From NCBI RefSeq assembly GCF_023036475.1, contig NZ_JAJQKI010000015.1, positions 1 to 64,000 on the forward strand: a DNA stretch of 64,000 nucleotides, in the 5' to 3' direction. The notes under the pieces were generated by a model, which saw nothing but the letters and a program-made list of their open reading frames with translations, made no database searches and was not told the origin of the DNA. Each line of letters opens with the position of its first letter. Position 1 is the stretch's first letter. This document shows, piece after piece, positions 16,295 to 26,085 of this stretch. Origin of the DNA: Bacillus pinisoli. GTDB taxonomy: Bacteria > Bacillota > Bacilli > Bacillales > SA4. The translations under genes were made by a program, and so were the position numbers.

Positions 16295-16984
16295 CTAACT
16301 CCCTTTCCTCATTTGTGTGACTATTTCTTTAAAATAACGATCCCGATCAGTTTGTTTTTGAGGATTTGGGTGATAAGTGAACAACTCTTTTCTTCTTTTT
16401 TGACTTGCATTTCGTTTAGGTATCTTAAATACAATTTTATTTTCAGGGATGGCATTTAATATTAGCTCTCTTCTTGCATTTAACAACACTACATCTTTGA
16501 CAGTCCATGCTAACCATACCCATGGAAATAGATTGATATAGTTATTATCAATGTCTGTATGTAAGACATCTCTATATCTAGGATTGATGAGTGATGGAAA
16601 GTTAGAATTTAATTCACTTGTTTTTCTACTTACAAAGAATTGCTTATATTTGTCTAGTGCTGAAGATAGATCGGAATCTCTCAAGTTAAACAGATTCTGT
16701 ATTATTAGTTCTCCTTCCAAATTACCAAAGGAGTGTTCTAAGATTCTAACAACTGATCTCATAGTTGGATCAAGTAATAACTTTCCATTTATTTGGACAG
16801 AATCTTGGTCACTGTCAACAAAAGTATTCCAAGCTTGTTCTTCTAACAATTTAGAACTACCTGGATTTAACATAATAATAAGACCTAGTTTTTTATTGGA
16901 GTTGCCCCATTTCAACCTTGCTTCTGTTCGAAAAATATGCCCCCCTACTTTTTTAAAAGTTCCGTATGCTTGAACTTTATCCAT
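16295..16984 (-). CDS. DUF1643-like protein
   Basis: The 229-residue protein has GLIIMLNPGSSKLL (about 34-47), LLLDPTMRSVVRIL (about 68-81) and IIQNLFNLRDSDLS (about 93-106). These are the 'mLNPs', 'DpT' and 'vvNLf..R' signatures of DUF1643, a family of unknown function. It starts at ATG 16984 with GGAGGAGAGG upstream. The extra, basic C-terminal half (KRNASQKRRKE) is not typical of short members. It leads a possible two-gene unit with the 120-residue gene downstream. DUF1643 genes often lie in accessory regions, as here. Confidence 0.65.
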   Translation of the reverse strand: MDKVQAYGTFKKVGGHIFRTEARLKWGNSNKKLGLIIMLNPGSSKLLEEQAWNTFVDSDQDSVQINGKLLLDPTMRSVVRILEHSFGNLEGELIIQNLFNLRDSDLSSALDKYKQFFVSRKTSELNSNFPSLINPRYRDVLHTDIDNNYINLFPWVWLAWTVKDVVLLNARRELILNAIPENKIVFKIPKRNASQKRRKELFTYHPNPQKQTDRDRYFKEIVTQMRKGS

Positions 16985-17070
16985 GCCTCTCCTCCAAAAT
17001 TTAACATTTTATATATTATATTCAGAAGGGGGTTTATTCATACTACTGAGCAAGTAGGGAAATACATAAT

Positions 17071-17095
17071 AAAAAAACTCGCCACTAAGGCGAGC
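17071..17095 (-). terminator. Terminator of the DUF4023-like gene
   Basis: CTCGCC and GGCGAG pair with a seven-base A-run at 17071-17077 that reads as T on the minus strand. It lies 32 bases after the small gene. Confidence 0.75.
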
Positions 17096-17126
17096 GAGGT
17101 TAAACGCTATATACACAATCTCAGAA

Positions 17127-17246
17127 CTAATGCTGTTTATTCGGAAGTTTCTTCTCCGGATGGCCATGCCCTTGACGCTTTCTATTTTGCTCATCCTTTG
17201 CTTGCTTTTCCTGTAGCTGATCAACGAACTTTTTAGTATCTTCCAT
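17127..17246 (-). CDS. DUF4023-like small protein (intact copy)
   Basis: The 39-residue product is highly charged and hydrophilic: MEDTKKFVDQLQEKQAKDEQ, then NRKRQGHGHPEKKLPNKQH. The GHP...KLPNKQH tail matches my memory of the DUF4023 family, small Bacillus proteins of unknown and possibly spore-related role. It starts at ATG 17246 with AAGGAGG upstream and a terminator follows, so it is a monocistronic gene. Two damaged copies lie at 10322 and 13758. It was missed by the usual length limit. Confidence 0.75.
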   Translation of the reverse strand: MEDTKKFVDQLQEKQAKDEQNRKRQGHGHPEKKLPNKQH

Positions 17247-17395
17247 TATGATTCCTCCTTCACAACTAGTGATAGGATTTAATCTATCCATTATTGTCAA
17301 TAACATGCATGGTGAAAGGATAATGGATGACCGAATGGCTTCTAACGCCTTATTTACTTAGGTCTTAAATGAACCACCAGAACCGTCCCCTTGGC

Positions 17396-18502
17396 TCAAA
17401 CCTTTATATTTCGCCCCTTCCACTTCACAGAATGGAAGACATTCACCCTAATAAACGAATACAGGTAAATCCCGACGAAAAACAAAAACAAGATTGGATA
17501 AAAAGCGAAAACGGCCCATCTGAAATTACCGACTCGGCTGGCAAACCATGCCGTTTGGATCATATAAAGGATATACAATATTCCACTGAACATGATTGCG
17601 GTAGGATTCCAGTCAATAATCGAAGAGATCAGTGCTCCCGAAGTGATGAAGCTACCGGTGATCCAGAAAATCACCATCAGCATGACAAGTGGATGAGTGG
17701 ACTTAGAACCGACGGCAAAGCTTTTGCACCAGCCCTCGATGAGGCTACCTACTCCTTCTGGGTACATGCGCAAAGAGATAATCCCTTTCCCACCTAGGCA
17801 GCGAACCGGGAGATTTTGTTCAAGAAATGCCTCTCCCAGTGCTAGGTCATCCATGATAGCTCCCTCGATTTTTTTATGCCCTCCAGACAAGAAGTAGTCT
17901 TCTCGGTTACAGAGAATACATGGACCGAACGAACCTGCCGTTTTAAAACGCGATCCCCAAATCGTAAATAAATTCATCCCTACCACGACGATGATGTTGA
18001 ATACAACGGAGATGTGTTCATATAAGCGCTCAACGGTATGAAAGGGCTGTAAGGCTGTGATGCCTTTAGCTCCCTTTTTCTGATAGAAATGCAGCAGATT
18101 AGTTAACCCATCCACACTTGTAAATTTCGTATCTGCGTCTAAAAATAATAACCATTTTCCTTTGGCCTGCTCGGCACCATGCCAGCAGGCTGATGATTTT
18201 CCTGCTCCTGGATTTCGCAAAACCTTTGCACCGTAGCTTTTCGCAATTGCCGCCGTATTGTCAGATGAATCATCATCCACAACCAGAATTTCAAATTGTC
18301 TGAAACGCTGTTCCTGCAATGATTGTAGTAGCGGTGAGATCCTGCCTTCTTCATTTCTGGCTGGAATAATGATAGAAAGAAACGGAAGACCGTCCGTAGA
18401 CCTGGAGGAAGAAACGGGAATCGGCAAAGACCAGAACATGAGGACTCCAATGATCACTGCCGCCAATCCAATCGCGAGATGAATTAATTCTAAATCAGAC
18501 AT
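17396..18502 (-). CDS. crtQ: Glycosyltransferase family 2, CrtQ-like
   Basis: The 368-residue protein has an N-terminal membrane helix, then a GT-A domain with LSIIIPARNEEGRI (about 43-56), ILVVDDDSSDNTA (about 72-84) and FLDADT (DxD, about 118-123). Three to four C-terminal membrane helices follow. In staphyloxanthin synthesis CrtQ glucosylates the carboxyl end of 4,4'-diaponeurosporenoate at the membrane. It is the last gene of the crtM-crtP-aldehyde dehydrogenase-crtN-crtQ series, 30 bases after crtN. No CrtO-type acyltransferase follows in this window, so the pigment may be a glycosyl ester without the acyl chain, or the acyltransferase lies elsewhere. Sugar specificity is inferred. Confidence 0.85.
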   Translation of the reverse strand: MSDLELIHLAIGLAAVIIGVLMFWSLPIPVSSSRSTDGLPFLSIIIPARNEEGRISPLLQSLQEQRFRQFEILVVDDDSSDNTAAIAKSYGAKVLRNPGAGKSSACWHGAEQAKGKWLLFLDADTKFTSVDGLTNLLHFYQKKGAKGITALQPFHTVERLYEHISVVFNIIVVVGMNLFTIWGSRFKTAGSFGPCILCNREDYFLSGGHKKIEGAIMDDLALGEAFLEQNLPVRCLGGKGIISLRMYPEGVGSLIEGWCKSFAVGSKSTHPLVMLMVIFWITGSFITSGALISSIIDWNPTAIMFSGILYILYMIQTAWFASRVGNFRWAVFAFYPILFLFFVGIYLYSFIRVNVFHSVKWKGRNIKV

Positions 18503-18532
18503 AACATCTTCCTCTCTGTGTAAACACAGCTT

Positions 18533-20077
18533 TTATAATCCGTTAAAAGTTGTTGCTGAATAATCATATAAATTGCCTGTATCGTCTTGTATCAGTTCCT
18601 GTGCGGTGATTCTGGCGGATAACAGCACAATTGGAACACCTGCACCGGGATGAGTACTGCTTCCGGTAAAGTACAAGTTATCACAGTGGGTAGCCTTGCT
18701 TTGCGGACGATAGTGGTTGCTTTGCTTCAGGATTGGCTGCAACCCAAACGTGGCACCATTATACGCATTGAACTTCGACTTAAAATCCAATGGTGTTGTA
18801 TGCGTTTCTGTGACAATTTCATTTTCAATGTTTTCAAAACCACGGATTTTCTTTAGTTCATTTAAAAGGTAACTGCGATAATAAGAAATGGTTTCCTCAT
18901 TCCATTCATAATTTGCTGTTGCGATATCTGATACGGGCATCAGGATATACAATCCATCTTTTCCTTCAGGTGCAAGGGAAGGATCCATTTTGGAAGCGAT
19001 ATATACATAAAAGGAAGCATTCGTTAGCTTCTTACCATCAAATATATCTTTAAGATTTTGGTCAAGGTTTTCGTTGAAAATGAAATTATGTACATGATCA
19101 ATTTCTTCATATTTCCGGTTCATACCGAGATACATCAGAAAACATGAGCAAGAGTATTTCATACTGTCAATCTTATTATCCGTATATTTCCCTTTGGCAG
19201 CTTGATCTTTTACAAGGTGCTTCATCGCATGTGGAAAGTCTGCATTACACACCACATAATCTGAAGAGATATTCTGCCCATCTACGGTAATTCCTACCGC
19301 TTTGCGGTTGTGAATGGTGATCTCCTCCACGTCCTTGCCATAGTGAATCGTACCTCCAAGTTCCTTGAAGAGCCTCTCCATGCCTAATGCCATCGTATAC
19401 ATACCGCCTTTCATAAACCATACTCCATATAGAAATTGAATCATTGGAATCATGGTGTAAAAAGAAGGACTTGTAAGAGGGGAAATACCTATGTATAACG
19501 TTTGAAAGCTGATTAACTGTTTCAGTCGTTCATTCTTAATATACTTTCCTATAAACGTTTCTGCCGTGTCGTAAGGTTTTAGTTTCACTACTTTCTTCAA
19601 CAACTGGAGGTTATAAAAATCACTCCTTTTGCGGAAAGGTCGTTGAAGAATGTATTGCTTGGCAATGGCAAATCTTTGGTAAATCTCATTCATATATTGA
19701 AAAAAACCGGCCGTATCCTCTTCGCTAATGGATTCAATTGTTTTTGTCAATTTGACAAGGTCAGAGGAGATATCATAAGGCTGGTCGGGAATATCACTGA
19801 AATAAGCTCGATAAATCGGGTCCAATTTTTCCATGGGAATGTAATCATCAGGATCGCGGCCGCATAGTTCAAATAGTTCTCGATATATATCCGGCATCAT
19901 CACAATGGTTGGCCCCAAATCGAATGTGTAGCCCCCATCTAGTTCAATACGATTCATTTTGCCGCCGGGTGTTAAACCTTTTTCATAGATTTCCACTTGA
20001 TAGCCCGCATGTTGCAGCCTGATCGCACTAGCAAGGCCCGCTACACCCGCTCCAACGACAATCACCTTCTTGCTCAT
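18533..20077 (-). CDS. crtN: 4,4'-diapophytoene desaturase CrtN
   Basis: The 514-residue flavoprotein starts VIVVGAGVAGLASAIRLQHA (FAD dinucleotide-binding fold), followed by YEKGLTPGGKMNRIELDGGY and FDLGPTIVMMPDIY. It ends with the CrtI-type signature HPGAGVPIVLLSARI. The segments FDLGPTIVMMPD, KRSDFYNLQLLKK and SFQTLYIGISP resemble S. aureus CrtN more than CrtP. CrtN removes hydrogens from diapophytoene to give diaponeurosporene or diapolycopene. It lies between the aldehyde dehydrogenase and crtQ, with a 137-base gap upstream that carries a short palindrome. Membrane-associated; uses FAD. Confidence 0.88.
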   Translation of the reverse strand: MSKKVIVVGAGVAGLASAIRLQHAGYQVEIYEKGLTPGGKMNRIELDGGYTFDLGPTIVMMPDIYRELFELCGRDPDDYIPMEKLDPIYRAYFSDIPDQPYDISSDLVKLTKTIESISEEDTAGFFQYMNEIYQRFAIAKQYILQRPFRKRSDFYNLQLLKKVVKLKPYDTAETFIGKYIKNERLKQLISFQTLYIGISPLTSPSFYTMIPMIQFLYGVWFMKGGMYTMALGMERLFKELGGTIHYGKDVEEITIHNRKAVGITVDGQNISSDYVVCNADFPHAMKHLVKDQAAKGKYTDNKIDSMKYSCSCFLMYLGMNRKYEEIDHVHNFIFNENLDQNLKDIFDGKKLTNASFYVYIASKMDPSLAPEGKDGLYILMPVSDIATANYEWNEETISYYRSYLLNELKKIRGFENIENEIVTETHTTPLDFKSKFNAYNGATFGLQPILKQSNHYRPQSKATHCDNLYFTGSSTHPGAGVPIVLLSARITAQELIQDDTGNLYDYSATTFNGL

Positions 20078-20162
20078 GTAAGTACCCTCATTTCCAAAAA
20101 ATATTCTGCTTTATGAACTTAAGAATTAAATACATCCACTACACTGATTCAAAGGACAAGAA

Positions 20163-20185
20163 AGGGACACAATCAACTTGTCCCT
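20163..20185. repeat. GGGACAGG-type palindromic repeat
   Basis: GGGACA and TGTCCC (20163-20185) bracket a short loop between crtN and the aldehyde dehydrogenase gene. It could form a weak hairpin inside the operon. Confidence 0.45.
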
Positions 20186-20214
20186 CCTTCTGTTTAAAGG
20201 CACAATGGCTTCAA

Positions 20215-21606
20215 TTACAGCAGCCACTTTCTTAACTTTTTTAATGCTTTTCTATTCGTGTCGGAATACGGTGGGAATTTACCTTGAAAACGCAGGTAAT
20301 GATGTGTCTGGTAATCTGTTTTTTCATAACTAAAAGCTAGAAAACCAGCTTTGCCGTGATAAGCACCGTATCCGCTTCTTCCAACCCCTCCAAAGGAGAT
20401 ATGAGGACTTGCGGCATGATGGATCACTTGATTGACACTGATGGTTGGTGAACGCATATGTTCCTTGAACAGCTGAATGTGATTCTTGTTTTTAGTGAAT
20501 ATATACCCCGTCAGTGAATCAGTCTGAAGCCTGCCACTGTATAATAACGTTTGTAAATCTGTATAAGGAATGACCGGAAGAACCGGACCAAAAATTTCTT
20601 CCTCCAGTATCGGACTTCCCGGTTTGATATCCGTAATCACGGTCGGAGCGATGAACCGATCGCTTCGATCATGTGCACCTCCATGCCGGACTGTACCCTG
20701 CTCAATAAACTCAACAATCTTCTGAAAATGTTCATCAGTACAGATCCGGCCAAAATCCCCGCTTGCCTGTGGCTGATCTCCGTAAAAAGCGGATATCGAC
20801 GCGGAGATTTCTTCCAGCGCTTTTTCATAAACGGATTGATGAACAAACAGGGTATCCGGTGCAATACAGGTTTGTCCCGCGTTGAGGAATTTACCCCAGA
20901 CAATTTCTCTGATGGCGGTTTTTGAGAAACCTGTTTCATCCACGATACATGGGTTTTTCCCACCAAGTTCAAGTATCACTGGTGTGAGCTGTTTTGCTGC
21001 CTGCTCTGCCACCGCTTTTCCAGTCTTTGTGCTGCCTGTAAAAAAAATCAGGTCAAAAGGGGCTGAAGTTAACAGGCTAGCTGTTTGGGCATCTCCTGTC
21101 ACAACGTGTAATTGTTCGAGAGGGAATGCGTGATTGATGATGTCTTTTAGCAGTTCCGCCGTTGCCGGTGCATGTTCAGATGGTTTAATCACACAACGGT
21201 TTCCGGCGGCAATTGCACCAATGACAGGCATCAAGGAAAGCTGGACAGGATAATTCCACGAACCGATAATCAGTACACTTCCATAGGGTGCTCTCATCCT
21301 ATTGATTGCTTCTACATATCCCATTTTAAGGTGATGGGACCGGACAGGCCGGTTCCATTTTGCTAGATGCTTACATACATGCTCGATTTCATTTAATAGA
21401 ACCGCGATTTCAGATGAAAAGGATTCAAATGCCGGTTTTCCCAAATCGGAATGAAGGGCCTGGATCAATGCTGCTTCGTGCTCCAAAAGAATCGTTTTTA
21501 GCTTTAAAAGCTGTTTTTTTCGGTTTTCAAGTGAAGGTCTTCCCGTGGAAAACAGTTCTTCCTTCTGCTTTTCCGGTAGTGTCTTCAGAAAATCATTGTC
21601 ATGCAT
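20215..21606 (-). CDS. Aldehyde dehydrogenase of the C30 carotenoid pathway
   Basis: The protein from ATG 21606 has 463 residues. It is a class 3-type aldehyde dehydrogenase with the general base Glu in ELGGKNP (about 213), the catalytic Cys in GQTCIAPD (about 247), and the nucleotide loop [10 protein letters not shown]. In staphyloxanthin-type pathways such an enzyme oxidises diaponeurosporenal to the acid before glycosylation, which fits its place between crtP and crtN. A TTG at 21642 would add 12 residues; the ATG overlaps the crtP stop by eight bases and seems the better start. The substrate is inferred from context. Confidence 0.85.
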   Translation of the reverse strand: MHDNDFLKTLPEKQKEELFSTGRPSLENRKKQLLKLKTILLEHEAALIQALHSDLGKPAFESFSSEIAVLLNEIEHVCKHLAKWNRPVRSHHLKMGYVEAINRMRAPYGSVLIIGSWNYPVQLSLMPVIGAIAAGNRCVIKPSEHAPATAELLKDIINHAFPLEQLHVVTGDAQTASLLTSAPFDLIFFTGSTKTGKAVAEQAAKQLTPVILELGGKNPCIVDETGFSKTAIREIVWGKFLNAGQTCIAPDTLFVHQSVYEKALEEISASISAFYGDQPQASGDFGRICTDEHFQKIVEFIEQGTVRHGGAHDRSDRFIAPTVITDIKPGSPILEEEIFGPVLPVIPYTDLQTLLYSGRLQTDSLTGYIFTKNKNHIQLFKEHMRSPTISVNQVIHHAASPHISFGGVGRSGYGAYHGKAGFLAFSYEKTDYQTHHYLRFQGKFPPYSDTNRKALKKLRKWLL

Positions 21607-23101
21607 GTAAGGAATCTCTCTGAACGATTTTATCTCTGACAAGTTGGCCGCTTAAGGTCACCATCGGCATTCCGCCGCCTGGGTTTACAGTTCCTCCGAC
21701 AAAATATAGATTGCTATAGCGTTCACTCTGTTTCGGATGCTTAAATCCTTTATTTTTCTTACGGTCTGATACTGTTCCGTAAATGGCACCACGGTCAGAG
21801 CCATACATACGCCTGATATCTTCTGGTGTCCATATATCCTTTGTCACGATATTAGCGCGCAAATCGTGCAGACCCATTCTTTCTAATTTGATCAGGGTAC
21901 GCTCAGCAAATTGTTCATAGTCCTGCTGCGTGAAAGGTTTGTGATCCCGAATATAAGGAATATGGGGCAGTACTTTTATATTTTCATGTCCTTCAGGAGC
22001 CTGCGCCGGGTCTGTTTTATTGACGTTAACCAAATAAATAACTGGGTCTTCCGGTAGTTCACGACGGTGGAAGATAGATTGCATTTGCTGCTTCATATTT
22101 TCTGCGAAAAAGAAGTTATGATGGCGCAGCTGTGGATAGCTCTTTTTCACACCTAAATGCATGACGAGACCGGAGCTTGCGGGTTCGAATTTCTTCTTTA
22201 ATTTATTCACAAATTGGCTGTCTTCCTCCAGTAATCGTTCGTAAACCGGTATGACTTCCATATTGGAAACAAAGTAATCTGCTGTTAGCTTTGTTCCGTC
22301 TTCCAAAACAGCTCCTGTAACTTCGTCATTCTTTTTTTCAAGCTTGACGATTCCTTTGCCCAGGTTAAAGCGAACGCCCACTTCTTCAGCTAGCTTCACT
22401 AAGCCATCTGCCAGTTTATTTAAACCGCCGGGTACATACCATACACCTTGGTCATGCTGCATGTAGATCATCATGTTCAGGACAGCCGGTGCATCGTAAG
22501 GGGACGATCCCACGTACTTGATAAAGTAGGATAGCATATCGCGGAACTGTTCATTACTGATCCGTCTATCAATTGCTCCATGAACGGTAGAAAACAGGTC
22601 AAAGTTCTTAAGAGCCGTAAACAGACCCGTATGTTTCATAATTTCTCTAGTTCGATCAACGCCATGCTGAAAATACGTTTGATCCGTCATATCATATAGT
22701 CTTTTCGAATAGTTAAGCAGATCCTGATATTCACGTATATCCTTTTCACTTAAAGAAGGATTCTTCTCTTGCATATCCTTCAAATCTTCATATAAGTCTA
22801 TGATATTTCCATCAGGGAAAAAGGAGCGCCATTGATGATCTAGCTTTTCAATCTGGACGTAGTCTTTCATAGTTTTCCCACTGGCAGCAAATAATTTTTC
22901 AAAGATTTGGGGCATGGTGAGGATGGATGGGCCCAAATCAAAACCGAAACCATCTTGATCTAGCCGGTTCAGCTTTCCTCCAATATGATTATTTTTTTCA
23001 TATAAGGAGACATCGTATCCTGCTTGTGCAAGTGATATCGCAGCCGACAGTCCTCCGAGCCCTCCTCCGATCACTAGTACACTTTTATTTTTAATTTTCA
23101 C
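21599..23101 (-). CDS. crtP: 4,4'-diaponeurosporene oxygenase CrtP (CrtNb)
   Basis: The 500-residue protein is of the CrtI/CrtN fold: [20 protein letters not shown] binds FAD, and [13 protein letters not shown] and [18 protein letters not shown] follow. [56 protein letters not shown] and [14 protein letters not shown] match S. aureus CrtP closely. It oxidises the terminal methyl group of diaponeurosporene to the aldehyde. The start is GTG 23101 with GGAG 12 bases upstream, overlapping crtM by 11 bases. Downstream it overlaps the aldehyde dehydrogenase gene, so the two enzymes that act in sequence are translationally coupled. Confidence 0.92.
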   Translation of the reverse strand: MKIKNKSVLVIGGGLGGLSAAISLAQAGYDVSLYEKNNHIGGKLNRLDQDGFGFDLGPSILTMPQIFEKLFAASGKTMKDYVQIEKLDHQWRSFFPDGNIIDLYEDLKDMQEKNPSLSEKDIREYQDLLNYSKRLYDMTDQTYFQHGVDRTREIMKHTGLFTALKNFDLFSTVHGAIDRRISNEQFRDMLSYFIKYVGSSPYDAPAVLNMMIYMQHDQGVWYVPGGLNKLADGLVKLAEEVGVRFNLGKGIVKLEKKNDEVTGAVLEDGTKLTADYFVSNMEVIPVYERLLEEDSQFVNKLKKKFEPASSGLVMHLGVKKSYPQLRHHNFFFAENMKQQMQSIFHRRELPEDPVIYLVNVNKTDPAQAPEGHENIKVLPHIPYIRDHKPFTQQDYEQFAERTLIKLERMGLHDLRANIVTKDIWTPEDIRRMYGSDRGAIYGTVSDRKKNKGFKHPKQSERYSNLYFVGGTVNPGGGMPMVTLSGQLVRDKIVQRDSLHA

Positions 23102-23987
23102 CTGTTAATGCCTCTCCTTCCCACAAATCAAACCTTCTGATCACTGAAGTATTGATTTGGGCCATTTTTTCTTTTGTCACATAGTTCCGTTTCGTTAGAC
23201 ATTGGTAGCCATTGTTCCGTACAGCATCGAGTATGCCTCTGTATATATGAGCAGACAGATAAACAGGTACTCGGCTATCAGCATCCAGCATGTCTATGTT
23301 TACTAAAAATCCTTCATATAACGATTCGGCACGTGCCGCAAGCTTCTCCCATAGGTTGATGAAGTTCTCATTGATTAAGCTATTATGTAAATCATTCTGT
23401 GAGTAGTGAAAATAGCTCAATTCTTCTTGAGGTAGATAGATGCGATTTTTCTCATGATAATCCTCGCCAATATCACGCAGAATATTCGTGATTTGCATGG
23501 CAACGCCAAGATTGATGACGGCTACACGCAAATCTACCGAAGCTTTTGAAGCGATAATAGGCAAAAGCATTAAACCAACAGTTCCCGCTACATAGTAACT
23601 GTATTTTTCTAGTTCATTCATGGTGTTCGGGCTTATAAAAGCTAAATCCATGGATTGTCCAGTCAGTTGGTCATAAAAGGGATTGATGTCCATGTCATAC
23701 GTATCAAAGACATGCCTAAGAGCCCGCCATAGTGGTTTGTCCACTTCAGCTCCTTCATGGAACAAATCTAGTTCTTTCTTTAATTGTCTCAGCATTCTAG
23801 TCTTTTCTATCGCCGAATGTTCTCCATCTGCACATTCATCTGCCGTTCTGCAAAAAGCATAGATTGCATAGACAGCATTCGCTTTTTCAGAAGGGAGTTG
23901 TGAAAAGGCATAGTAAAAGCTTTTAGAATGTTTTTTTATCATATTTTCACAATACGAAAAATCTGCTTGCCTTTGCTCTGTATCCAT
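23091..23987 (-). CDS. crtM: Dehydrosqualene synthase CrtM
   Basis: The 298-residue protein is a squalene/phytoene synthase. Its two Asp-rich motifs are D-E-C-A-D (50-54, in [15 protein letters not shown]) and D-I-G-E-D (172-176, in [19 protein letters not shown]). GQSMDLAF is also present. CrtM condenses two farnesyl diphosphates to dehydrosqualene, the C30 carotenoid precursor. I chose ATG 23987 because AAGGAG lies six bases before it; an ATG six bases further up touches the ribosome site. It is followed by crtP and preceded by an esterase gene. No GGPP synthase is present, consistent with C30 chemistry. Confidence 0.92.
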   Translation of the reverse strand: MDTEQRQADFSYCENMIKKHSKSFYYAFSQLPSEKANAVYAIYAFCRTADECADGEHSAIEKTRMLRQLKKELDLFHEGAEVDKPLWRALRHVFDTYDMDINPFYDQLTGQSMDLAFISPNTMNELEKYSYYVAGTVGLMLLPIIASKASVDLRVAVINLGVAMQITNILRDIGEDYHEKNRIYLPQEELSYFHYSQNDLHNSLINENFINLWEKLAARAESLYEGFLVNIDMLDADSRVPVYLSAHIYRGILDAVRNNGYQCLTKRNYVTKEKMAQINTSVIRRFDLWEGEALTGEN

Positions 23988-24030
23988 ATTCATCTCCTTT
24001 TAAATCACCTTCTAGATCAATGAACTATCT

Positions 24031-24918
24031 TCAATTCCCATAGGATTCAGCCGCTTCCTTGATTTTCAATGCGATAAGTTTCCAAGCCTCTTCTGCTCTT
24101 TCTTTTGGGCCTAGATGGGTAAAAGCATGTCTACAGTCTCTAAATAACTCTACTTGCACGTTTACCCCAGCTGCCTTTAATTTCTCAGCATAGCATTCTG
24201 CTTCCGGCCTAAATGCGTCGTACTCCGCTATGAGAAAAAGGGCAGAAGCGAGTTTGTCACTCACCTCAGCACGAACAGGTGAAGCAAGAGGATGCTCCGC
24301 TTGTCCTTTGTCAGGTACGTAACACATGTTCAAGAAATGTGCTGCTTGAGGATATCGGGCACGCCACTTATCTGGTTCCGGTTTCTCTGCATGTGGTGTG
24401 GCAAAATCAAGCATCGGGCAGGACAGTATTTGGAGTAGCGGTTGTTTTTCGCCTTTCTCTTCAAGGTAGAGACAAAGGGCGGCTGCTATATTTGCCCCTG
24501 AACTCGATCCGCCAAGCATCATTTTTTCTACATCAATATTTAACTCATCAGCATTTCTCTTCACCCATTGAAAAATGTCATATCCTTGTTCAATCGGTTT
24601 TGGAAAAGGATATTCTGGTGCTTTTACATAATTGACATTCAGAACCACACATTTTGCCTGATTGGCTAGGTAACGGCAATAATGGTCATCCATCTCCTTT
24701 TCATGCATAATGAACGCTCCACCATGAAAATTGATATATACAGGAAACTTTTTCTGGTTTGCTTCCGACGGATAGTACAAGGAAATGTTGGTAGGTTGAA
24801 CAGACGTTTCAACGACCCTATCTTTTTTCACTTTCACTTCCTGGAAGGGAATCATAGGTTTCTTTTTTGCTTGATTAGGGAGGAGGCGCAGCAATCTAGC
24901 CATCATAACCGTGAACAT
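24031..24918 (-). CDS. Alpha/beta hydrolase, hormone-sensitive-lipase type
   Basis: The 295-residue protein carries the oxyanion motif NFHGGAFIMHE (about 71), the nucleophile elbow GGSSSGANIAAALC (Ser near 142), the acid in AEYDAFRPEAE and the His in DCRHAFTHLG. It is a carboxylesterase of the HSL group. It is the first gene of the crtM-crtP-aldehyde dehydrogenase-crtN-crtQ row, 43 bases before crtM, which suggests it edits a carotenoid ester or a lipid precursor. Staphyloxanthin clusters do not usually contain one. A TATAAT on the minus strand at 25029-25034 could be its promoter. The substrate is not known. Confidence 0.8.
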   Translation of the reverse strand: MFTVMMARLLRLLPNQAKKKPMIPFQEVKVKKDRVVETSVQPTNISLYYPSEANQKKFPVYINFHGGAFIMHEKEMDDHYCRYLANQAKCVVLNVNYVKAPEYPFPKPIEQGYDIFQWVKRNADELNIDVEKMMLGGSSSGANIAAALCLYLEEKGEKQPLLQILSCPMLDFATPHAEKPEPDKWRARYPQAAHFLNMCYVPDKGQAEHPLASPVRAEVSDKLASALFLIAEYDAFRPEAECYAEKLKAAGVNVQVELFRDCRHAFTHLGPKERAEEAWKLIALKIKEAAESYGN

Positions 24919-25054
24919 ACGTGTAACCTCACTTTTTTTACCATTTTATCTGTAACGAAGCACATTTATACTCCATCTATCACTGCTACTTTCTAAGAAG
25001 CAAAAATCTTCCTCCGTTGTTTTGATTGATTATATGATTTGTCTTAAAAAAAAA

Positions 25055-25972
25055 TCATTTTATTTCTAACATAGAATCTAGTGACCGAGTAAGTTTAATA
25101 AACTCTAGCTTTATATTACTCTTTGACATATATTCCACTGCCCCTGGTCCTCCAAGGTAGAAATCGGTATTCTTGCAGGTTCCTGCGAATTGGTCTAATT
25201 CGAGCAGGAGACTAGGAACCTGTTCAAACGGAGTCGTGGTGGTTGCTGATAGGATGACACGATCTGGGAGTAGCTTTTGAACGGTGTTTTCAATAGAATT
25301 TTGGGCGGGCGATGCGCCGATTAACACGGTTTTCCATCCCTTTACCATAGCCTGCAAAAGAATGAGCATGACCGGAATTTCATGCTTTTCGTGCGGCAGA
25401 CATGCCCCTAGTAGGGTTGGCGCTTCTTTTCGCACCATAAAATTTCGACGAAGCTCGATTAGAAAATCTCTCAACGTCATACTCGCGATGGCTTCCTGAT
25501 ACTCCTGCCATACTCCTGTTTTCCATCGGTTTCCCATCTCTACTAGAAAAGGGATGGCGACTGAATGGATAAAATACTCTAGTCCTTTCTCATGATAAGC
25601 CTTTTGAAGAATATAGTTCATGCCGGCTTCATGACAACTTGTGGCTTCCTTTAATAGTTCCCTTACATACTCATTGGTCGCTTGAGGTTGAGACTTCGTT
25701 TGTCTAATAGGAGCTTCAGGTGTTGGTTCTGGTTCTGTCTCATTCTTGTCCACGAGAAAGGCAGCCTGTTTCACCGAATACCCTTGTTCGGTTAAACTTT
25801 TTACTGTAAGAATTTTGTTTACATCAGCTTCTGTGTAGACTCTATATCCATTGTCAAGACGTTTGGGAATGACGATTTGATACCGTTCCTCCCATTTCCG
25901 AATGACGAGCTTGGACAACCCTGTTATTTCAGAAACTTGCTGAATGAAATAGGAAGGTGTTTCTAAATTCAT
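25055..25972 (-). CDS. CarH/LitR-like MerR-family regulator with B12-binding fold
   Basis: The protein from ATG 25972 has 305 residues. It has an N-terminal MerR helix-turn-helix (FIQQVSEITGLSKLVIRKWE, 9-28), a Pro-rich linker (about 78-98), a four-helix domain and a C-terminal Rossmann B12-binding domain. CarH/LitR proteins bind adenosylcobalamin and release carotenoid promoters in light. The Trp at 150 and Glu at 160 are kept. The lower-ligand His (HEKHEI, His197) is present. The His next to Glu160 in CarH is Ala here. The frame extends to 26014, but AAAGG ten bases before 25972 favours the shorter form. It is the last gene of the second carotenoid operon. Confidence 0.85.
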   Translation of the reverse strand: MNLETPSYFIQQVSEITGLSKLVIRKWEERYQIVIPKRLDNGYRVYTEADVNKILTVKSLTEQGYSVKQAAFLVDKNETEPEPTPEAPIRQTKSQPQATNEYVRELLKEATSCHEAGMNYILQKAYHEKGLEYFIHSVAIPFLVEMGNRWKTGVWQEYQEAIASMTLRDFLIELRRNFMVRKEAPTLLGACLPHEKHEIPVMLILLQAMVKGWKTVLIGASPAQNSIENTVQKLLPDRVILSATTTTPFEQVPSLLLELDQFAGTCKNTDFYLGGPGAVEYMSKSNIKLEFIKLTRSLDSMLEIK

Positions 25973-26023
25973 GGTTAACATACCTTTCTTCAACGCATCG
26001 GAAAGACCGGACATCTTTCTTAT

Positions 26024-26049
26024 AAGGCTCTTTTCGTATAGAAAGAGCC
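26024..26049 (-). terminator. Hairpin between fni and the regulator, collapsed MITE end
   Basis: AAGGCTCTTTTCGTATAG followed directly by AAAGAGCC forms a compact stem. The first 18 bases are identical to the left end of MITE copy B at 48489, so this may be a copy with its interior deleted. It could reduce read-through from fni into the regulator gene. Confidence 0.5.
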
Positions 26050-26085
26050 TAGTTTATACACTCTCAAGCTACTCGGAGTGGTCTT

